Below are positions 24,000-37,260 of a DNA stretch of 64,000 nt, in pieces. The notes under the pieces were generated by a model. That model was given only the letters and a program-made list of their open reading frames with translations, did not search any database and was not told the origin of the DNA. The DNA is from Sphagnum compactum. Its lineage: Eukaryota; Bryophyta; Sphagnopsida; Sphagnales. Numbering within the stretch: the stretch's first letter is position 1; each line of letters begins with the position of its first letter. Where the stretch lies: the NCBI GenBank assembly GCA_965153455.1, contig OZ234495.1, forward strand, positions 24,796,875-24,860,874, in the 5' to 3' direction. Made by a program: the position numbers and the translations under genes.

Positions 24000-25030
24000 T
24001 TCTTAATTTTTGTTTCTAATCTCCATGGTAGCATATGTTAGCCCAATTTGATTTGATTATTCAGTTATTTTAATTTTTGTGATGAACAAGCTTTATCAAA
24101 TTAAGGATTATAATCAATTCTCAAAAATCTTGCAACAAGTTCCATGTGCTGATCTTTTTTTCTTTTAATCTTCATTTGTATTTTGAATGTGGGTTTAAGA
24201 AATGTCTCAAACATTCAAAACAGATTGAGCAAGTTCCTAAACCCACATTCCAAAACTTGCAGCAAACCATCTTTATCAAATCTATTTTTAGTCTTCAATT
24301 GTATGTCTAATGTGGGTTTAACAAATTTGTCATGAACTTGGTATGGTAATTCAAATTGTACTGAGTTTTGTGATAAACAAGATGTTTTATTAGAATAATT
24401 TGATTATAATCAACTAAACCAAAAAACTTATAGCAAACCATCTTGATCATCCATGTTTGTTCTTCATTTTTATCTTTAGTATGGGTTTAAAAAATGTGTC
24501 ATGAACTTGGTCAAATTAATCTATAATATTGAGCTTTTGTGATTAATAAACTTGTACAGATTAAGATTAGAATTAGTTGCCAAAAACCCTTGCACAAACC
24601 AAAACTGATCATTTAGTTTTGATCTGCATTTTTATTTCCAGTGTGGGTTTATTCTATCATGAACTTGCTCTGATTATTTTGATGTATTGAATTTTTTGAT
24701 TATCAAGTTTTTCTATATTAAGGGTTACAATCAATTATCAAAAAGTTTGCAATTTAGACCATCATGATTATCTTTTTTTGGTCTTAGTTTGTATTTTCAA
24801 TGTGGGTTTAACAAATCCGTCATGAACTTCATCTGATTATTCAAGAGTTGTATTGAGATTTTGTGATGAACAAGCTCTACTTTATTGGAATAAGGATTAT
24901 AATTAGTTGTAAAAAAACTTGCAATTGAAATCATCTAGGTGATCATTTGTTTTGAATCTTCATAAATTGTAATTCCAATGTGGTTGCTTGCGTAAATTAT
25001 GAACTTTGTTTGATTATTCCCCTTGTCCAT
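24000..25030. repeat. Diverged tandem repeat, about 160 bp unit
   Basis: The string GTGGGTTTA followed by TCATGAAC recurs at about 24189, 24312, 24481, 24643, 24802 and, more diverged, 24980. Each is followed by GATTATT, TTTTGTGAT, AACAAG, GGATTATAATCA and TTGCA in the same order. Spacing of 120-180 bp with high divergence indicates an old satellite-like array. Confidence 0.65.
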
Positions 25031-25865
25031 GGATGGAATTTTATGGCTATTAGGTCTTGCAGAAATTATTCTACACAATTTCTGATTTGACATGATATGT
25101 GTACTGAATTTTTGAGTTTGCATGTGTGACTCATGGTGCCCTGGTTCTTGAAACAATCTAAACTATGTTTTGAATTTTAGTTATACATGTTTGTAATTTT
25201 TAGGGTGATGTGATTGAAGCTCCATTCATCCAACAATCCTCTTGAATTGTTAAATAAAGTTTTTTGAAATCCCAATATGGATAGTATTGGACCTTATTGT
25301 GTTTCTTGGATATCATTTGTCATGAATTGCATGGACCTCAAGCTGTCAAGTAGTGGCATTCTTGACACATTGTAGGAGTCTAAAAGTTCATTCCATGAAT
25401 CAAATCCTTGAATTATGGTATATGAATCCATTATGTCCAAGTATTCAATTTGTAGATATCCTTTGATATCCTTGTTAACTTTGCTCAAATTTCTTGGAAT
25501 CATGTAAGCATTTCTATGCCTCTAATTCTTTTCATTTATTCCTAAAGATGCAAGCAGTACATGCATGAAATCTTGAGTCCTTAAAATATTTTGTCATTAG
25601 GAACCTTGTTAGGAGTTTCATCTTTAGGGGCTTGCAAGTCTTGAAACTACCTTGTAAGTATTCCTTTGGGATTGTAAACTCCTTTGGGATCTTGCAAGTC
25701 TTGAAGCTACAAGAAGTTGCAAGACATATTCATGAACTAGGACTACTAGAATATTTCTTTAAAGTCCTGGAAAGGATTATTCTATCCTTGCATTTCCTTG
25801 GGGTGCCTTTGATTATTTGCAGTCTTAAACTACTTTGTAATTGTCATTGTATCTATTAATAAGGT

Positions 25866-27846
25866 ATGCTAATAGGAATTCAATTGTATTTTCCAGTTAC
25901 ATTTCTTTACCAAGTTCAAAGAAAAAAATCCAAAAATTGGGATTTGATTCATATCGTTCCATACCTTGAAACCTTGGTTTGTGCAAAGGTTAAAGGAATT
26001 CAACACCTATTGTTGTTGGTACCATACAGAATTGAGGGAGCTCAAAGATGGATTTAATAACATACGACTACATGGGCCACACAAAGCTTGTATTTGCCAA
26101 TGCAGTGAGGTATGTAATCCACTATCTACCCATGATCAACATCAAAGACCAAGTTGTTTGAGTAGTGAATCAATCCTTAAAGGTGTCATTGACTTTTGGC
26201 AAAATATTGTTTGTGCAAAGCCGGAATTTCAAGAATGGCATGCCTTGGATTATATCAAAGGAAAATGTCCAGATTGATGTATGAAGTTATTGAAAATTTG
26301 CCCTTTGGAGAAGGATCTAGAGGATAAATTACTCTTGAATTGGAAGTGTTTCCAAGAAGTACTTGCTGGAATGACAAAAACAAGTGAACCCAAAACAACG
26401 ATTCGTTTAAAACATATCCAAAGTTGATGTCCTGAGTACTTGGGTTTCATGGGGCCCAAATTGCAATAATTTGTAATTCACAATTTTATTGCTACTTGGA
26501 AAGATTGTCAGTGTAGGTTGTGCATGGAAAATCAATCATCAAATTGTCTTATTTTGTACGTTGACTTCGCTAAGAACTATTCACTCATGGAGCAGAATGA
26601 GATTCAAACTCAGCATTGGCACAACTTTCAAATTACAATCTTAGTACACTTGACTTGGAAGATCAACCTTAATTTTGGAGTTGGAGATGATGAGAAGACA
26701 AGAGTGATTATTGAAAATCACTTTTACATTTCGAATGATCAAACTCATGACAATCTGTCTATTCAACATTGCTTCGAATGGCATTGGAGTTAGCTCTAAG
26801 CACAAAATATAAAACTCCCTGCTGAACACATAATATGGAGTGACGGATGTGCATCTCAATTCAAATGCGCCGGAGCATGGTTTCATGTGTCAAAATACCA
26901 AGCACTAACTAAAAGTGTTGGTCTTCCTCAAGGATGTGTTATGGGTTGGAACTATTTCAGAATAGGTCTTGGGAAAGGCTAATGGGATGGGGCTGCAGCA
27001 CGTGTCAAGAATGTTCTTCGGGCTAAACAAGTGAAAACCATTAGCGCCACAAAACTACAAAATGCTTTAGATGTGTGCAATTTTTTGTAAACAAGTATGA
27101 GTAAGGCACATGCACATCTTACTTACCCTGGAGCTCAACGGCAAGTAAGATGATACTTCCATGAAATTAGGTTGGGAGATGTTGATCACATTCATGGCTA
27201 TGAGGCACATAAAGTTAGTGGTAGCAGATCTACACACATAATCTAGTTTATTTTTCATTTGAAAAAAACCTTATTACATGTGCATGAATTGTTTTACTTC
27301 TGCAAATATTGCATAGATGGGGAGATGCACCTTATGACAACTATACTCATGTATAACCTTGGGACCTAGTGACACTAGAACCTTGCTCACCTATTGATGT
27401 TGGGTGTGATCCAGATATTGATAATAGGTGGGAAGTCTTTCATGATGGGGAGTCATTAATTAACAAGTTGTTTAGAAGTTAGTGCCTATTAATTTGTTGT
27501 TCTAACTATTGATGATGCACAAGACAATGTTGGTTTTTGGATTTTAATATGCACAGAGTGGTTGGACATGGTAGCATAGGAAAAACACATAGATGTATGG
27601 TTAAATGTTTCTTTTGGTAGTCAAGTTGTTATCAACAAATACTTCAAGCAACAAGGTAGGAGTCCATACTCATATGTCGAATGTGACAAAGGTGAAGCTT
27701 ACATTTATCCCCATTTAATTAAGGCAACGAAGTTTCAGATGAAACAGAGTTCTCATAAACAGAAAGGGGCCGAACTTGTGTATTAGCTTTCCAAGATTGC
27801 TCTACTTGAGATACAATCTATAGTTGAGAATGTTGAAGATGAATAA
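25866..27846 (+). pseudogene. Decayed DDE-type transposase (SDGxxSQFK family)
   Basis: Broken frames across this stretch hold, in order, a Cys/His segment (YHTELRELKDGF, CICQCSEVC, KGKCPD), YVDFAKNYSLMEQNEIQTQHW, the block IIWSDGCASQFKCAGAWF, GCVMGWNYFRIGLGKG plus WDGAAARVK, and YFHEIRLGDVDHIHGYEAHK. Then come a Cys pair (FCKYCIDGE) and a C-terminal YSYVECDKGEAYIYP. This layout matches a poorly characterised transposase-like family found in animals and early-diverging plants, with an Asp in SDG and a conserved HGKG/DG block. At least five stops and frame changes interrupt it, so it is dead. Introns cannot be excluded for some gaps. The class of the element is uncertain because I did not find its termini. 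Confidence 0.6.
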
Positions 27847-30090
27847 TCTTCCTATTTTTATGTATAGTGGAAGAAATAATTTATTTTGTGGAAATCATTT
27901 TTGCTTTGGGTGTTAAATGATGTTGTGGTTATCTATGCAAGCATGTACATGGTTTAGTTATGGGGTTTGAAGGATGGAGGCTTGGTTTTACTAGTATGAA
28001 AAAGATCCATTGAATTATTTAAGGTTTGGATTTCAAGTTTCATGGTTGGGATTAAAAAAACTAAGTTAAATGTTTCATTAAACTAATGTGTCATGAAAGG
28101 GGTTTCTTATTAGTTTTTTTTTCGGTATAGTTTGTTGAAGGTGATGGACGATAACATATTTTTTGCACATTGTGCAATACTTGTGAAATGTTGGGCATGA
28201 TTTTTCAACAAATTTGTAGCTTGAGAATTCAAAGTGACTTGTAAGTGCATCATGTGTGTCCAAAATTATTTTTGAAAGTTGTAATCACTTGTTGTGTAGT
28301 TCAATGAAAAAACAATGAACATGGGCTAGTGCAATGTAATGATGAAACAATTACACTTGTCACTACAACTACACTTCAAATTGGGGAGGGAAAAAAATGT
28401 TATTATAGGTTGATATTGAGCTTTCCTTATGAAGCAAGAAAAAATTGTCTTCAGAAACAAATAATATTTGTTGTGATAGCATCTTAATGGATCAATTTGT
28501 GTAGACTTTCTCACATTCAATTTATTTTTCTATAGAACGATGTTATAGGCTAAAACAAGGCACACATTTTGCAATAGGAGAGTGTGCAAGTGAGTTTGTA
28601 GTGTTATGGGAACATGAAAATGCAGGAGCCAACTTTTACACTAATTAAGAATTTTGTGCTCTTTGACTCATGTATCTTTTTACATCCTAATGTTGACTGT
28701 AATGTTATGTACATGAGAATTTGATACTGGTTTGTGTTCCACTTCATCCTGCAAGTTTTCATTCTTTGGGCTTTTCTACCACTTGTTGTTTGAACAAATT
28801 GTTGAAGCAATTTGGGTTTCAAGAGTTACCAAACTACATTGACTTTTAAGAAGTTGAGGAACTAGGAATGGAATCAATTGTAGAGTGGTCTTTAATGTGC
28901 CTAAAATTGTGTGCATATTTTGTGTGTAGGTTCGGGAGTTGAACCTCTTGCAGAATAGTAATTTTATTCCTTGAAATGAAAATTGAATAAATTTTGAAGA
29001 TTGTAGGCTGAAAGGACCTACACACACACAAACAATCTTACATATGTAGCATAAACAACCTAGCAACCCCTATAGTTATTTTTTGAAACTTTGCAACCTA
29101 GAGTGTTTGAGAAATGATGCTCCTTGTGTAATGTCTTTTCAAATTAAGATTATTATTTAAAGGGTGTGTAGACAAAGTGAAGTGAATGGAGTTCAACTAG
29201 TCCTATATAATTCTATTTCTTAATGATATTGTATGGACCATTATGAATCTTAACCTCAATTATATAGGCCCCATTGTTGAGCAAAAAAATGATTGAATGT
29301 TGCCCATATATATGTGATCATTGTTGAAACCTTTTATGCTATTACATGTAGGGGTTCATATGTGCAACAAGGTACATTCAAGCTATCAAACCTACAATTA
29401 TCCAAATTTAGTGCATGACATTGCTTCTAGTTTATACTATAATTTGTTTTGGATTTTCTAATGGTCTATATAGTTCCTAACATGTTTGGATGCAAAACAC
29501 CAAGATTGTTGGTGCAATTGTCCTTAAGGGCTAGAGGTTCAATCCCTCTCTTGGTGCTTTTTAAATACATAATAATTTGAATCAACCATTATATTGTACA
29601 ACAAATCTTTTAGTTTTCTGTTTGAAGTAGTTTTAACCAATTTGTGCAAATTAACAATATACTAACATATAAAATTAAAAGATAATGTTTAGTCAATGAA
29701 ATGGAATAGCTCACTTGGAGCCTATCAACTTCAAATTCCAATAATGGCCAAGTCATACATGAATGGACATAGGTTTGTAAAAAGCAGGTCAAAATTGGGT
29801 TCAACTATGAAGTCCTTAATTTGGAACAAGGTACATTCAACTCTTTTACCTTGACTTTTTTGCTAACTTACTAGCCATAGTGAGTTCATGTCTTCTAGTT
29901 TTCTTAAGGGAAATTCCAAGAATAGGGTAACAAACATTCCTCTTCCCTTTTTAGTTTACCTTTCAACTATGACCTCTTCAATTTGACTTAGTGATTTTGA
30001 TAGATTTGGGACATCAAGCTCCTTAAAACCACCTCTAGTGGATAATTTAACCTTTGAGCCAAACTTCATCTTGGTATCCAAATCATCAAA
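27847..30090. other. AT-rich region without a supported gene
   Basis: Only short open frames without domains, for example 28604-28822 and 28776-29066 on the minus strand. A short CA run lies near 29018. Confidence 0.4.
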
Positions 30091-33000
30091 TTAAACTTTT
30101 TCGGTCATTATCTTGTTTATAAGTAGGTCCCTGCTTTCCTCTTCACCATTTGAGCTATGAGCTGAGTCACTCCCATTTGTGTATTCAACATTTTTAACAT
30201 CCCTTGGTAACAATTCTTGAGATGGAAAGTGAACCAATGCAAGTTTGGTGTCTTCATCCTCAAATTGTTTTTTTAGCTTTGAGGTCAAAATCACCTTTTT
30301 TTGTGCCATAGATTTCCATGCTTGTCTTCGGTGATTTCTTTGACAAAAATTATGTTTATTTTCTGATCAAGATCAAGCTTTGGCACTATTTTGCTATCAA
30401 AAGCAACAGGTAAGTTCAATCCCTTGAATGCTTGATTTTTGAAATCTTTTGCAAGATGAACCTGCTACTTTGAGTTTTTGAAAAGGCTTGTGACTTCACC
30501 CCTAGAATTAGTCTGTGAATAATGAAACCACCCCTGGACATTTGCTTGACATACTAGGTATTTCTTGAATGGCCTGGCAATAATGTAGTCATAATAGAAA
30601 TTGGAATGCTGACAATTCTAACACATTTTAAGAAAAAATTAAGGTTAATGTAACTTGTTTTGCAAGTCAATATGCATAAATGACTCATTTGTAAGATCAG
30701 AACACAAACATGCAAATTGTATTGTTTCAACCAGAATGAGTCTTGTTGCATACTTGCAACATGATCTCGGGTTTGTTGACATTGCATATGATGCAAACAA
30801 TTGCAAGCAATGTGTCCATGCTACAGGTGTAGGATTTTGTGATTAAAGAAATCCTAATGTTGTCTTTCTCCAATCCATACACAGTAATGTGGAAGCACCC
30901 ACGGGTGTGGTAGCTTGTGAATTAATGACATCTTGATCTCCATAAAACTTTGATGCATTAGCCCCTATCGTGTTCATGATGTTTAAGAAATTACTAAGAA
31001 CAACTTCAAAGGTTGAACCTACACAAATTTCATCTTGAGCTTGGAAGCCCCCTACACACAAATCATGATAGAAAAAGAATTTAGAAACATATGAATACAA
31101 TTCTAGACCTAGGATGAAACCATAAGAAAACACTTGAAAAATATGCATGATTATAAAGATTAATTCCTCTGCTACTTGCTAACCTTGCACAATAATTATG
31201 ACATCAACAAAGAGGCATCATGAGGAACAATTAACTTGTTTGTAATGATTCTATTAATGAATAGTCTTTTACAAATGGGTAGAGGTAATAAAAAGGCCAT
31301 TTACGACCTAATGGAATCATATTACAATAAATACTCCAAATCTAAACATAAGTATTTGCAAGAATGTAAAGACTCAGTTTTGAATCAAGGTTAAGGAATT
31401 AGACAAATGACTTTTAAAAGGGAAAGGAAAGTAAGGAATTATGCAGATTAACACCAAGGAAGCACAAGATTATTCTGGACTCCATGGACTTCAAATGGAC
31501 TTGCATGACAACATGAAAGTACTACACATGTTTAGATTAGACTTTTCATGGACTTACATGCCACCAATCCTAAAATCCATAAATAAATTGAATTTCTAAG
31601 ACAAGTAATTTTGAACTTAGGACTACTATTGGACTTGCAATGAACTTACAAGGCACCAATCTTGAAGACCAAAAACAAAATGTATTTTTAGGACAAGCAA
31701 CCTTGAACTTAGGATTGCTTTTAGACTTGGAAGGAACTTATAAGCCATTAATCATGAAGACAAAAAACAAAGTGTATTTTTAAAACAAGTAACCTTGAAC
31801 TTAGGATTGCCATTGGACTTACAATGAACTTATAAGCCACCAATCCTGAAGATCATAAACAAAATGTACTTCTAGGATAAGCAACCTTGAACTTAGGACT
31901 GCCATTGGATTAGAAATATATCAAATTTGATCAAGTAGGATTGACATAGGACTTGAGCTCCAAGGCCCAAGCTACTTGAAATAGTACTTAAATTTGTACA
32001 ATCTTTCTATACAGCCATATACATATATAATTATATCTAATAACCAGAGCTACTCCATCCACCAGTCCTTGTAGTGGACTTACAAGGCACCATTCTTGTA
32101 ATTTAAAGTTCTGATGCACTCTCAATAGACTTACAAGCATTATTTGGTATCAAAATTTGGACTTTCAAAGTCCTACTTGAAGATTTTTGTAACAATTCAT
32201 GTTCAAAATAAGATTGAACCAATATTTAGATCATAATCTACCAACCTTAATCAATCTTTTAGTGACTCTAAGATTTACAAGATCATATTTAATATGGCCC
32301 AAAAACTCTGAATTTCTTCACTCAAACATGAAACAATTAAAGACTAAATTTAAATTAGGTTTTTAAACTCAAACATGAAACAAAAAATATATTTCATATT
32401 TCACAAGTAAAATCTTACTTGAAGCATAAACTTCATCCTTTAATCTTTGTAGCCATGTGTTCTGCATTAGTGATTCAGCTCTCACGAAGGTTAGCACCTC
32501 TTCACTCAAAGGTTGGATCCTGACAACAATTAGCTAGTTATGATGAAATTTTTCCTTGTAATCAGTAATCTTGCAACATGGGTGAAAAACCTTGTTGTAT
32601 GCCATACAAGATACATGGTATGTGTGACCGCAACTAACAACAAATATATCATTGCTAGGAAACCATTGTGTGCAACACATGGCATTCAATGATAGTAAAT
32701 GTAGATTTACCTAAGCAATTTATAGTAATGGGTTTAGGTCTATAATCAGGATCATGAAGCGTGGGTAGTGGGTGAAATGCAAAACCCCCACCTTCTTGCA
32801 TTCTCTTCAATAGCTCCTAAAGCATTGTCACCTCTAATTCAAGTTCACCTATCCTAGATTTCTTCTTCTCAAACAAAGTAATAGATTTTACTACCTTGGC
32901 CACCTAATCTTCCCAAATTGATTCTTGTTCTTTTAATTTTGACATCTAAAACCTTTTATTGTTGAGAACCCATTCTTGATTTGTTTCAAGTGCTTTCAAT

Positions 33001-33220
33001 TCAGTTTGAAAAACACTTGAAAAAACCATGTTTGATCCATATTGTGCTATATTAAGTTCAAAATGAACTTGAATACTATTAGTGTTTTTGCACAATGACC
33101 CTTCAAAATCCTTAGGGTTTGCTTGCACAAAAGCTAGAATAGTAGATTGCAAGGCAACCTCCTATTGTTTTTCAGCCATAACCAATTGTTGAACAACTTC
33201 AACATGCACATTCCAAAAAA
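30091..33220 (-). pseudogene. Decayed minus-strand coding sequence, unknown product
   Basis: On the minus strand several open pieces have protein-like composition. 33152-32946 is Gln/Glu-rich (LKALETNQEWVLNNK). It is followed downstream by a broken stretch with charged, coiled-coil-like sequence (KKKSRIGELELEVTML) and GGGFAFHPLPTLHDP near 32780. 30309-30091 encodes MAQKKVILTSKLKKQFEDED. Numerous stops interrupt the frames and the 92 bp tandem repeat sits in the middle. I do not recognise a family; a degraded transposon is the likeliest source. Confidence 0.3.
31545..31920. repeat. 92 bp tandem repeat, four units
   Basis: The string CCTTGAACTTAGGA and its variant TTTTGAACTTAGGA recur near 31607, 31699, 31791 and 31883, exactly 92 bp apart. 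Each is preceded by GCCACCAATC(C/T)TGAAGA-like sequence and followed by TTGGACTTACAATGAACTTA. Divergence between units is moderate. Confidence 0.75.
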
Positions 33221-33999
33221 TCCAAGGTGATCTGACATCTCCTTTTGGTAACAATCACCTCTTCATTTTTTGTAGTAGCAACGTTGATTGTCCTCTTTGC
33301 ATTTCCCAACACCAATTTCTTAACTCACATAAGCTTTTCACAACTTTGAATCTATTCTAAATTCAAGTTAAGGCTGAATTGAAATCCTGACACTTTATTC
33401 ATTTTCTGTCCTTCGTTTGAAAATTGAATTCCTTTGCTTTTAAGACCTTTTGCTTCAATAACTTTAAACTCAATTTTTGGTTGTCTAGAAGTTGGGGGGT
33501 GTGAAGTTCGCTTCCTTTCATGAACACCACCAAATTTTACTTGTCAAACCAAATTGGCTATTTTCGTCTCCCTCAATTCTATAACATACTTGCCATAATA
33601 AACTACATATTTTGCCCAATTGAATGGGTCACCATGGAACCATCAAATCACACCTCATGCAAAAGCTGTATTAATCTAGCCATTTGTCACTTTGAACTTC
33701 CCCATGATCTTTTATAAAGTTCAAGAATACTCTATGCCATTGTGAGGTGACTTTTTGTCCCTCTATTCTTGGTTCTATGAGGTGATTATACTTGGAGGTA
33801 CATATGTTATCGGTGAAAGAAAAGAAATGCAAAGTGTATTTCTAGATGTTAAGTTGCATTTGTAGTTGAAACCAAATAGCTTACCTCCTATGCATCATTT
33901 ATGATTTGGAATTCATAGATTTATTTTCTAAGTTCAAACACTCTAAATCCTAGAATTTTATGTTAAATTGTCACCCATTTAAACCAACTTTTAAGGATT

Positions 34000-34375
34000 C
34001 GACGCCATGCTTGACTTAGTAGCAAATCTCCAGTCACTCAAAATATTATTCCTATCACATGCATAATCTAAATATAGCTTAGCTCATTAAAAAGTGAGCC
34101 TCAAGGCGCATCTACCTACCAAATTCCAAGCTCTACACCCAAACCAATAATAAGTTATGCTACCAAACCCAAAAGGGTTTTACGAAGGTAGAAAGTTTAA
34201 CTTGGCTGCAAACTTTTAGTCCCTGAAAATATTATTCCTATCACATACATTATTCAAATTTAATCTACCTTAACTCATTATAAAGCTAGTTACAAGGTGT
34301 ATTTGCTTACCAAATTCCAAGCTCTACACCGAAACTAGTAAGAAGTTGTGTTATCAAACCTGAGAGGGTTTGTGA
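34000..34375. repeat. Direct duplication of about 185 bp
   Basis: The series AATATTATTCCTATCACAT, then CTCATTA..AAG, CCAAATTCCAAGCTCTACAC, AAGTT..GT and GGGTTT occurs at about 34042-34190 and again at about 34229-34372, with moderate divergence. Confidence 0.65.
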
Positions 34376-34956
34376 AATTTCTCTAAGATTTCAATCTCCC
34401 AACACTATCCCTATTCACTTCCATTCTTTCAAAAGTACTACAATCATCTAATATATTTTCCCTCTTTTCACCATCTACTAAGACTAATCATTCTTCTCCT
34501 CCCAAGGAAAGTTGTAGGAACAAGTATTATCAAGATTCAAATTGAAAATTATGTATGGAAAAGAAAGCCCGAAATGATCCGAATTCGCCTTTTAAAGAGA
34601 AGGAGAAGGAAGGGGGTGAAGGAAGATCCTAACTTGGTGGCCAATGGAAGGTTCCAATGCTTGGTGGCCCTTGGAACGTTCCATTGTTCGGTGGCCAATG
34701 GAAGGAGAAGGAGAAGCACCTTTTCACATTTTTCCACTTTCCCCCCAAGAAATTTTACTTAAGCCTTCATTTTTCCCATTGATCTTAAGGTTTTACTTTA
34801 CCATGGTTCTAGGTCGTTACTTACACATTTCTTTCCTTTTTCTTGACCTATAAATTACAACCATGCATTTCAATGTAACAAGTCCTCCACACATTCATTG
34901 CCAATTTGATTTTGATTGAAGATTTCTTTTCCTTTCCTTGAAATTCTGGTGTTGCG

Positions 34957-35740
34957 TATGGCCACAATTTACGGGCCTCAAGTTGCACAAATGAATGAAG
35001 AATCATCTTCGGAGTCATCTCTAGATTTGACATTGACGTAGCATCCTTGTGATGAAGATCCCAAACCGCAAGAGGTGCGTGTTCATCTTGAAATTGAACC
35101 CCCTCAAACTAGATATTATCACATTTCTCTAAACTCTCGCACCCTGGTGATTTTGTTGTAAGTCGACCCCGTTTCTGGTGATGAACCTAAAACCGTCTAT
35201 GAAGGTTATTACAAAATTGAAGACACCTCTATCTTCGCATGGTTTTCAATTCCCGGCATTGGACATTATTGTTGGTTGCGCAATTTAATTTGTTGACTGC
35301 TTCCTAATAGCAAAGCGGACTACTTAGTTTGCAACATTCGACGCATTTTAAATATCCTGTAGTTATGAACTATCACTGTGCCATAGCCCAGGACTCAACA
35401 TGTAATTACAACTCCTCATTAAGCTTATCCATAATCTGAATAAATGTTCCATTCATTATGAAACTCATGTTGCCATTGCCACCCTATCACATTATTTATT
35501 TAATCGTTAAGTTGTCTCGAACTAATCTTATGTTTATAAGGCTTGAAGATTATTCTATCTCCATTGGAGCTTTCATTGACACCCCTTCAATTGCTTCACA
35601 AATTTCAAAGATCCTCGCTTACACGACTACCCATTAAATACCATAACAAGACCCATGTTTTGTTGAACATTACGAATTTGGCGTCTGTTTTTAACCCCAA
35701 CCTTCTAGTGATTTCTCACCCTTACTTACGCAACTGAAGT
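34957..35740 (+). pseudogene. Unidentified decayed ORF
   Basis: From the ATG at about 34958 one frame reads MATIYGPQVAQMNEESSSES, then a stop. It continues in the same frame with protein-like sequence (HLEIEPPQTRYYHISLNSR), another stop, and VSGDEPKTVYEGYYKIEDTS plus AWFSIPGIGHYCWLRN before a third stop. A later open piece (35543-35737) is Leu/Pro-rich. The consistent frame across stops argues that this was once coding. I do not recognise the product. Just upstream, 34640-34710 holds short repeats of GGTGGCCAATGGAAGG. Confidence 0.4.
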
Positions 35741-37030
35741 TCTAAAATTATGATTATCAACTTTTGTTGAAGAAAAGAATTAACCCTACACCTCATTCAT
35801 CTAATATCAAATTTTAAAAAAAACGACCCCCTATGCAACCATGTGCACTTATCATTCCTTATTCTAACATAAAGTTGTTAAAAACCCCTAATAACCTTAC
35901 CACACTCGAATATCCTTGATGCAATTCTTAAAAATTGAAATTACTGCACATGGTTGTGTTAGTATGGCTCATAGCCACTTGAGTGGAAACGTTTATATCA
36001 TATCTGTACCCATTTTTTGAAATTTTGGGCCCAAAAACTTCCTCAATTTAGGATGTTGGTACATCTCTCTTTGTTAAACTTAAAATATCAATCCCTCATG
36101 TTGCCAACCTCATGTTCTCAACATACCAAGCTACATCATGAGCCATGCTAAGGAGGTTCCTAATTAGGTACACAGTAAATCCACTAAACCCTAAAACAAG
36201 AAAATTACAACTACATAAAAAACTCTTCCTTCACCAAGATTTTCAATGAACAGCTACACAATGAATCTGGAAACCACAAATGCATGAAAACCTATTGTTT
36301 CACCAAGCTTTCCAATGAACAGGTACACAACAAATGTGAAAAAACTAAAACAAGAAAACATACAATCGAAATGCTTAAGATTGTTTAGATTAATCACTAA
36401 ATTTTCTAAATCTAAGATGCGGTTGTTGTTTCTAAGTTTGTGTTGCCAAGCTTCTCTATAGTGAAATATCTCAAGAGTAAGTTAGTTTAGTTACATGCGA
36501 AGCTCAAACTAGTGCTTGAGAGATCAGGGAAGAAGAAGCAGGGTGTAATTGAGTCACCCAACAATTTTGCAAATTTTGAAAAACCCCCCAAAAAAAGGAT
36601 TTGAAGGACACAAGATTTGACTTTGACTAGGTCAAAAATCTAGCAAGACTGTAATTTTGAAGTCTTGAAAGTTGTGCTTGATGGATTTACCTGATTTTGA
36701 ATATAGCCAATTATTACTCATGAACAATCCTTGTTTTAATAAAATACCAAATACACAGTGGAACATCACTATAGCTACTAAATAAATGTTACTCAAATTT
36801 TGAGACTAAATGGATGTATAGTACACCATCAGTAATCCTCAAATGCAAGACTAACTATTGTTTAATGCTTGCTAAAACATCCTTTACAAATTGTGTGAAA
36901 CCATTACATATGCATAGAATTTTACTTAATATACATAGACATGGGTCCTAGTGACAAAACTCAATACTGGTTGTTCGTAACACATGACCTACTGATATTG
37001 AATTTCATGAGTTATCTGACCTAAACTTTA
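35741..37030. other. Non-coding stretch
   Basis: No gene supported. A loosely duplicated segment (CACCAAG.TTTTCAATGAACAG.TACACAA) occurs near 36230-36260 and 36300-36330. Confidence 0.35.
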
Positions 37031-37033
37031 GTG

Positions 37034-37260
37034 ACATAAACATTAGTGATATTAGCCCTAATGGTACAAGCCCTCATGACACAAGCCCTAGTGGGATAAG
37101 CCTTGGTGACACAAGCCCTAGTGGTATAAACCTTAGTGGCATAAGCCCTGGTGACACAAGCCTAGTGGTATAAGCCCTAGTGGCATAAGCCCTCATGACA
37201 CACACTTTAGTGACATAAGCCCTAGTGACACAAGCCTTAGTGGAATAAGCTCTACTAACA
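37034..37260. repeat. 15 bp minisatellite
   Basis: About fifteen imperfect units of the type ACAAGCCCTAGTGGC or ATAAGCCTTAGTGAC run head to tail, with single-base length variation in one unit. A related scatter of TAGTGAC/GGCATAAG motifs appears at 36945-37020 and 37680-37745. Because the unit is a multiple of three, the minus strand stays open and encodes a pentapeptide-like repeat, but nothing suggests it is translated. Confidence 0.8.
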
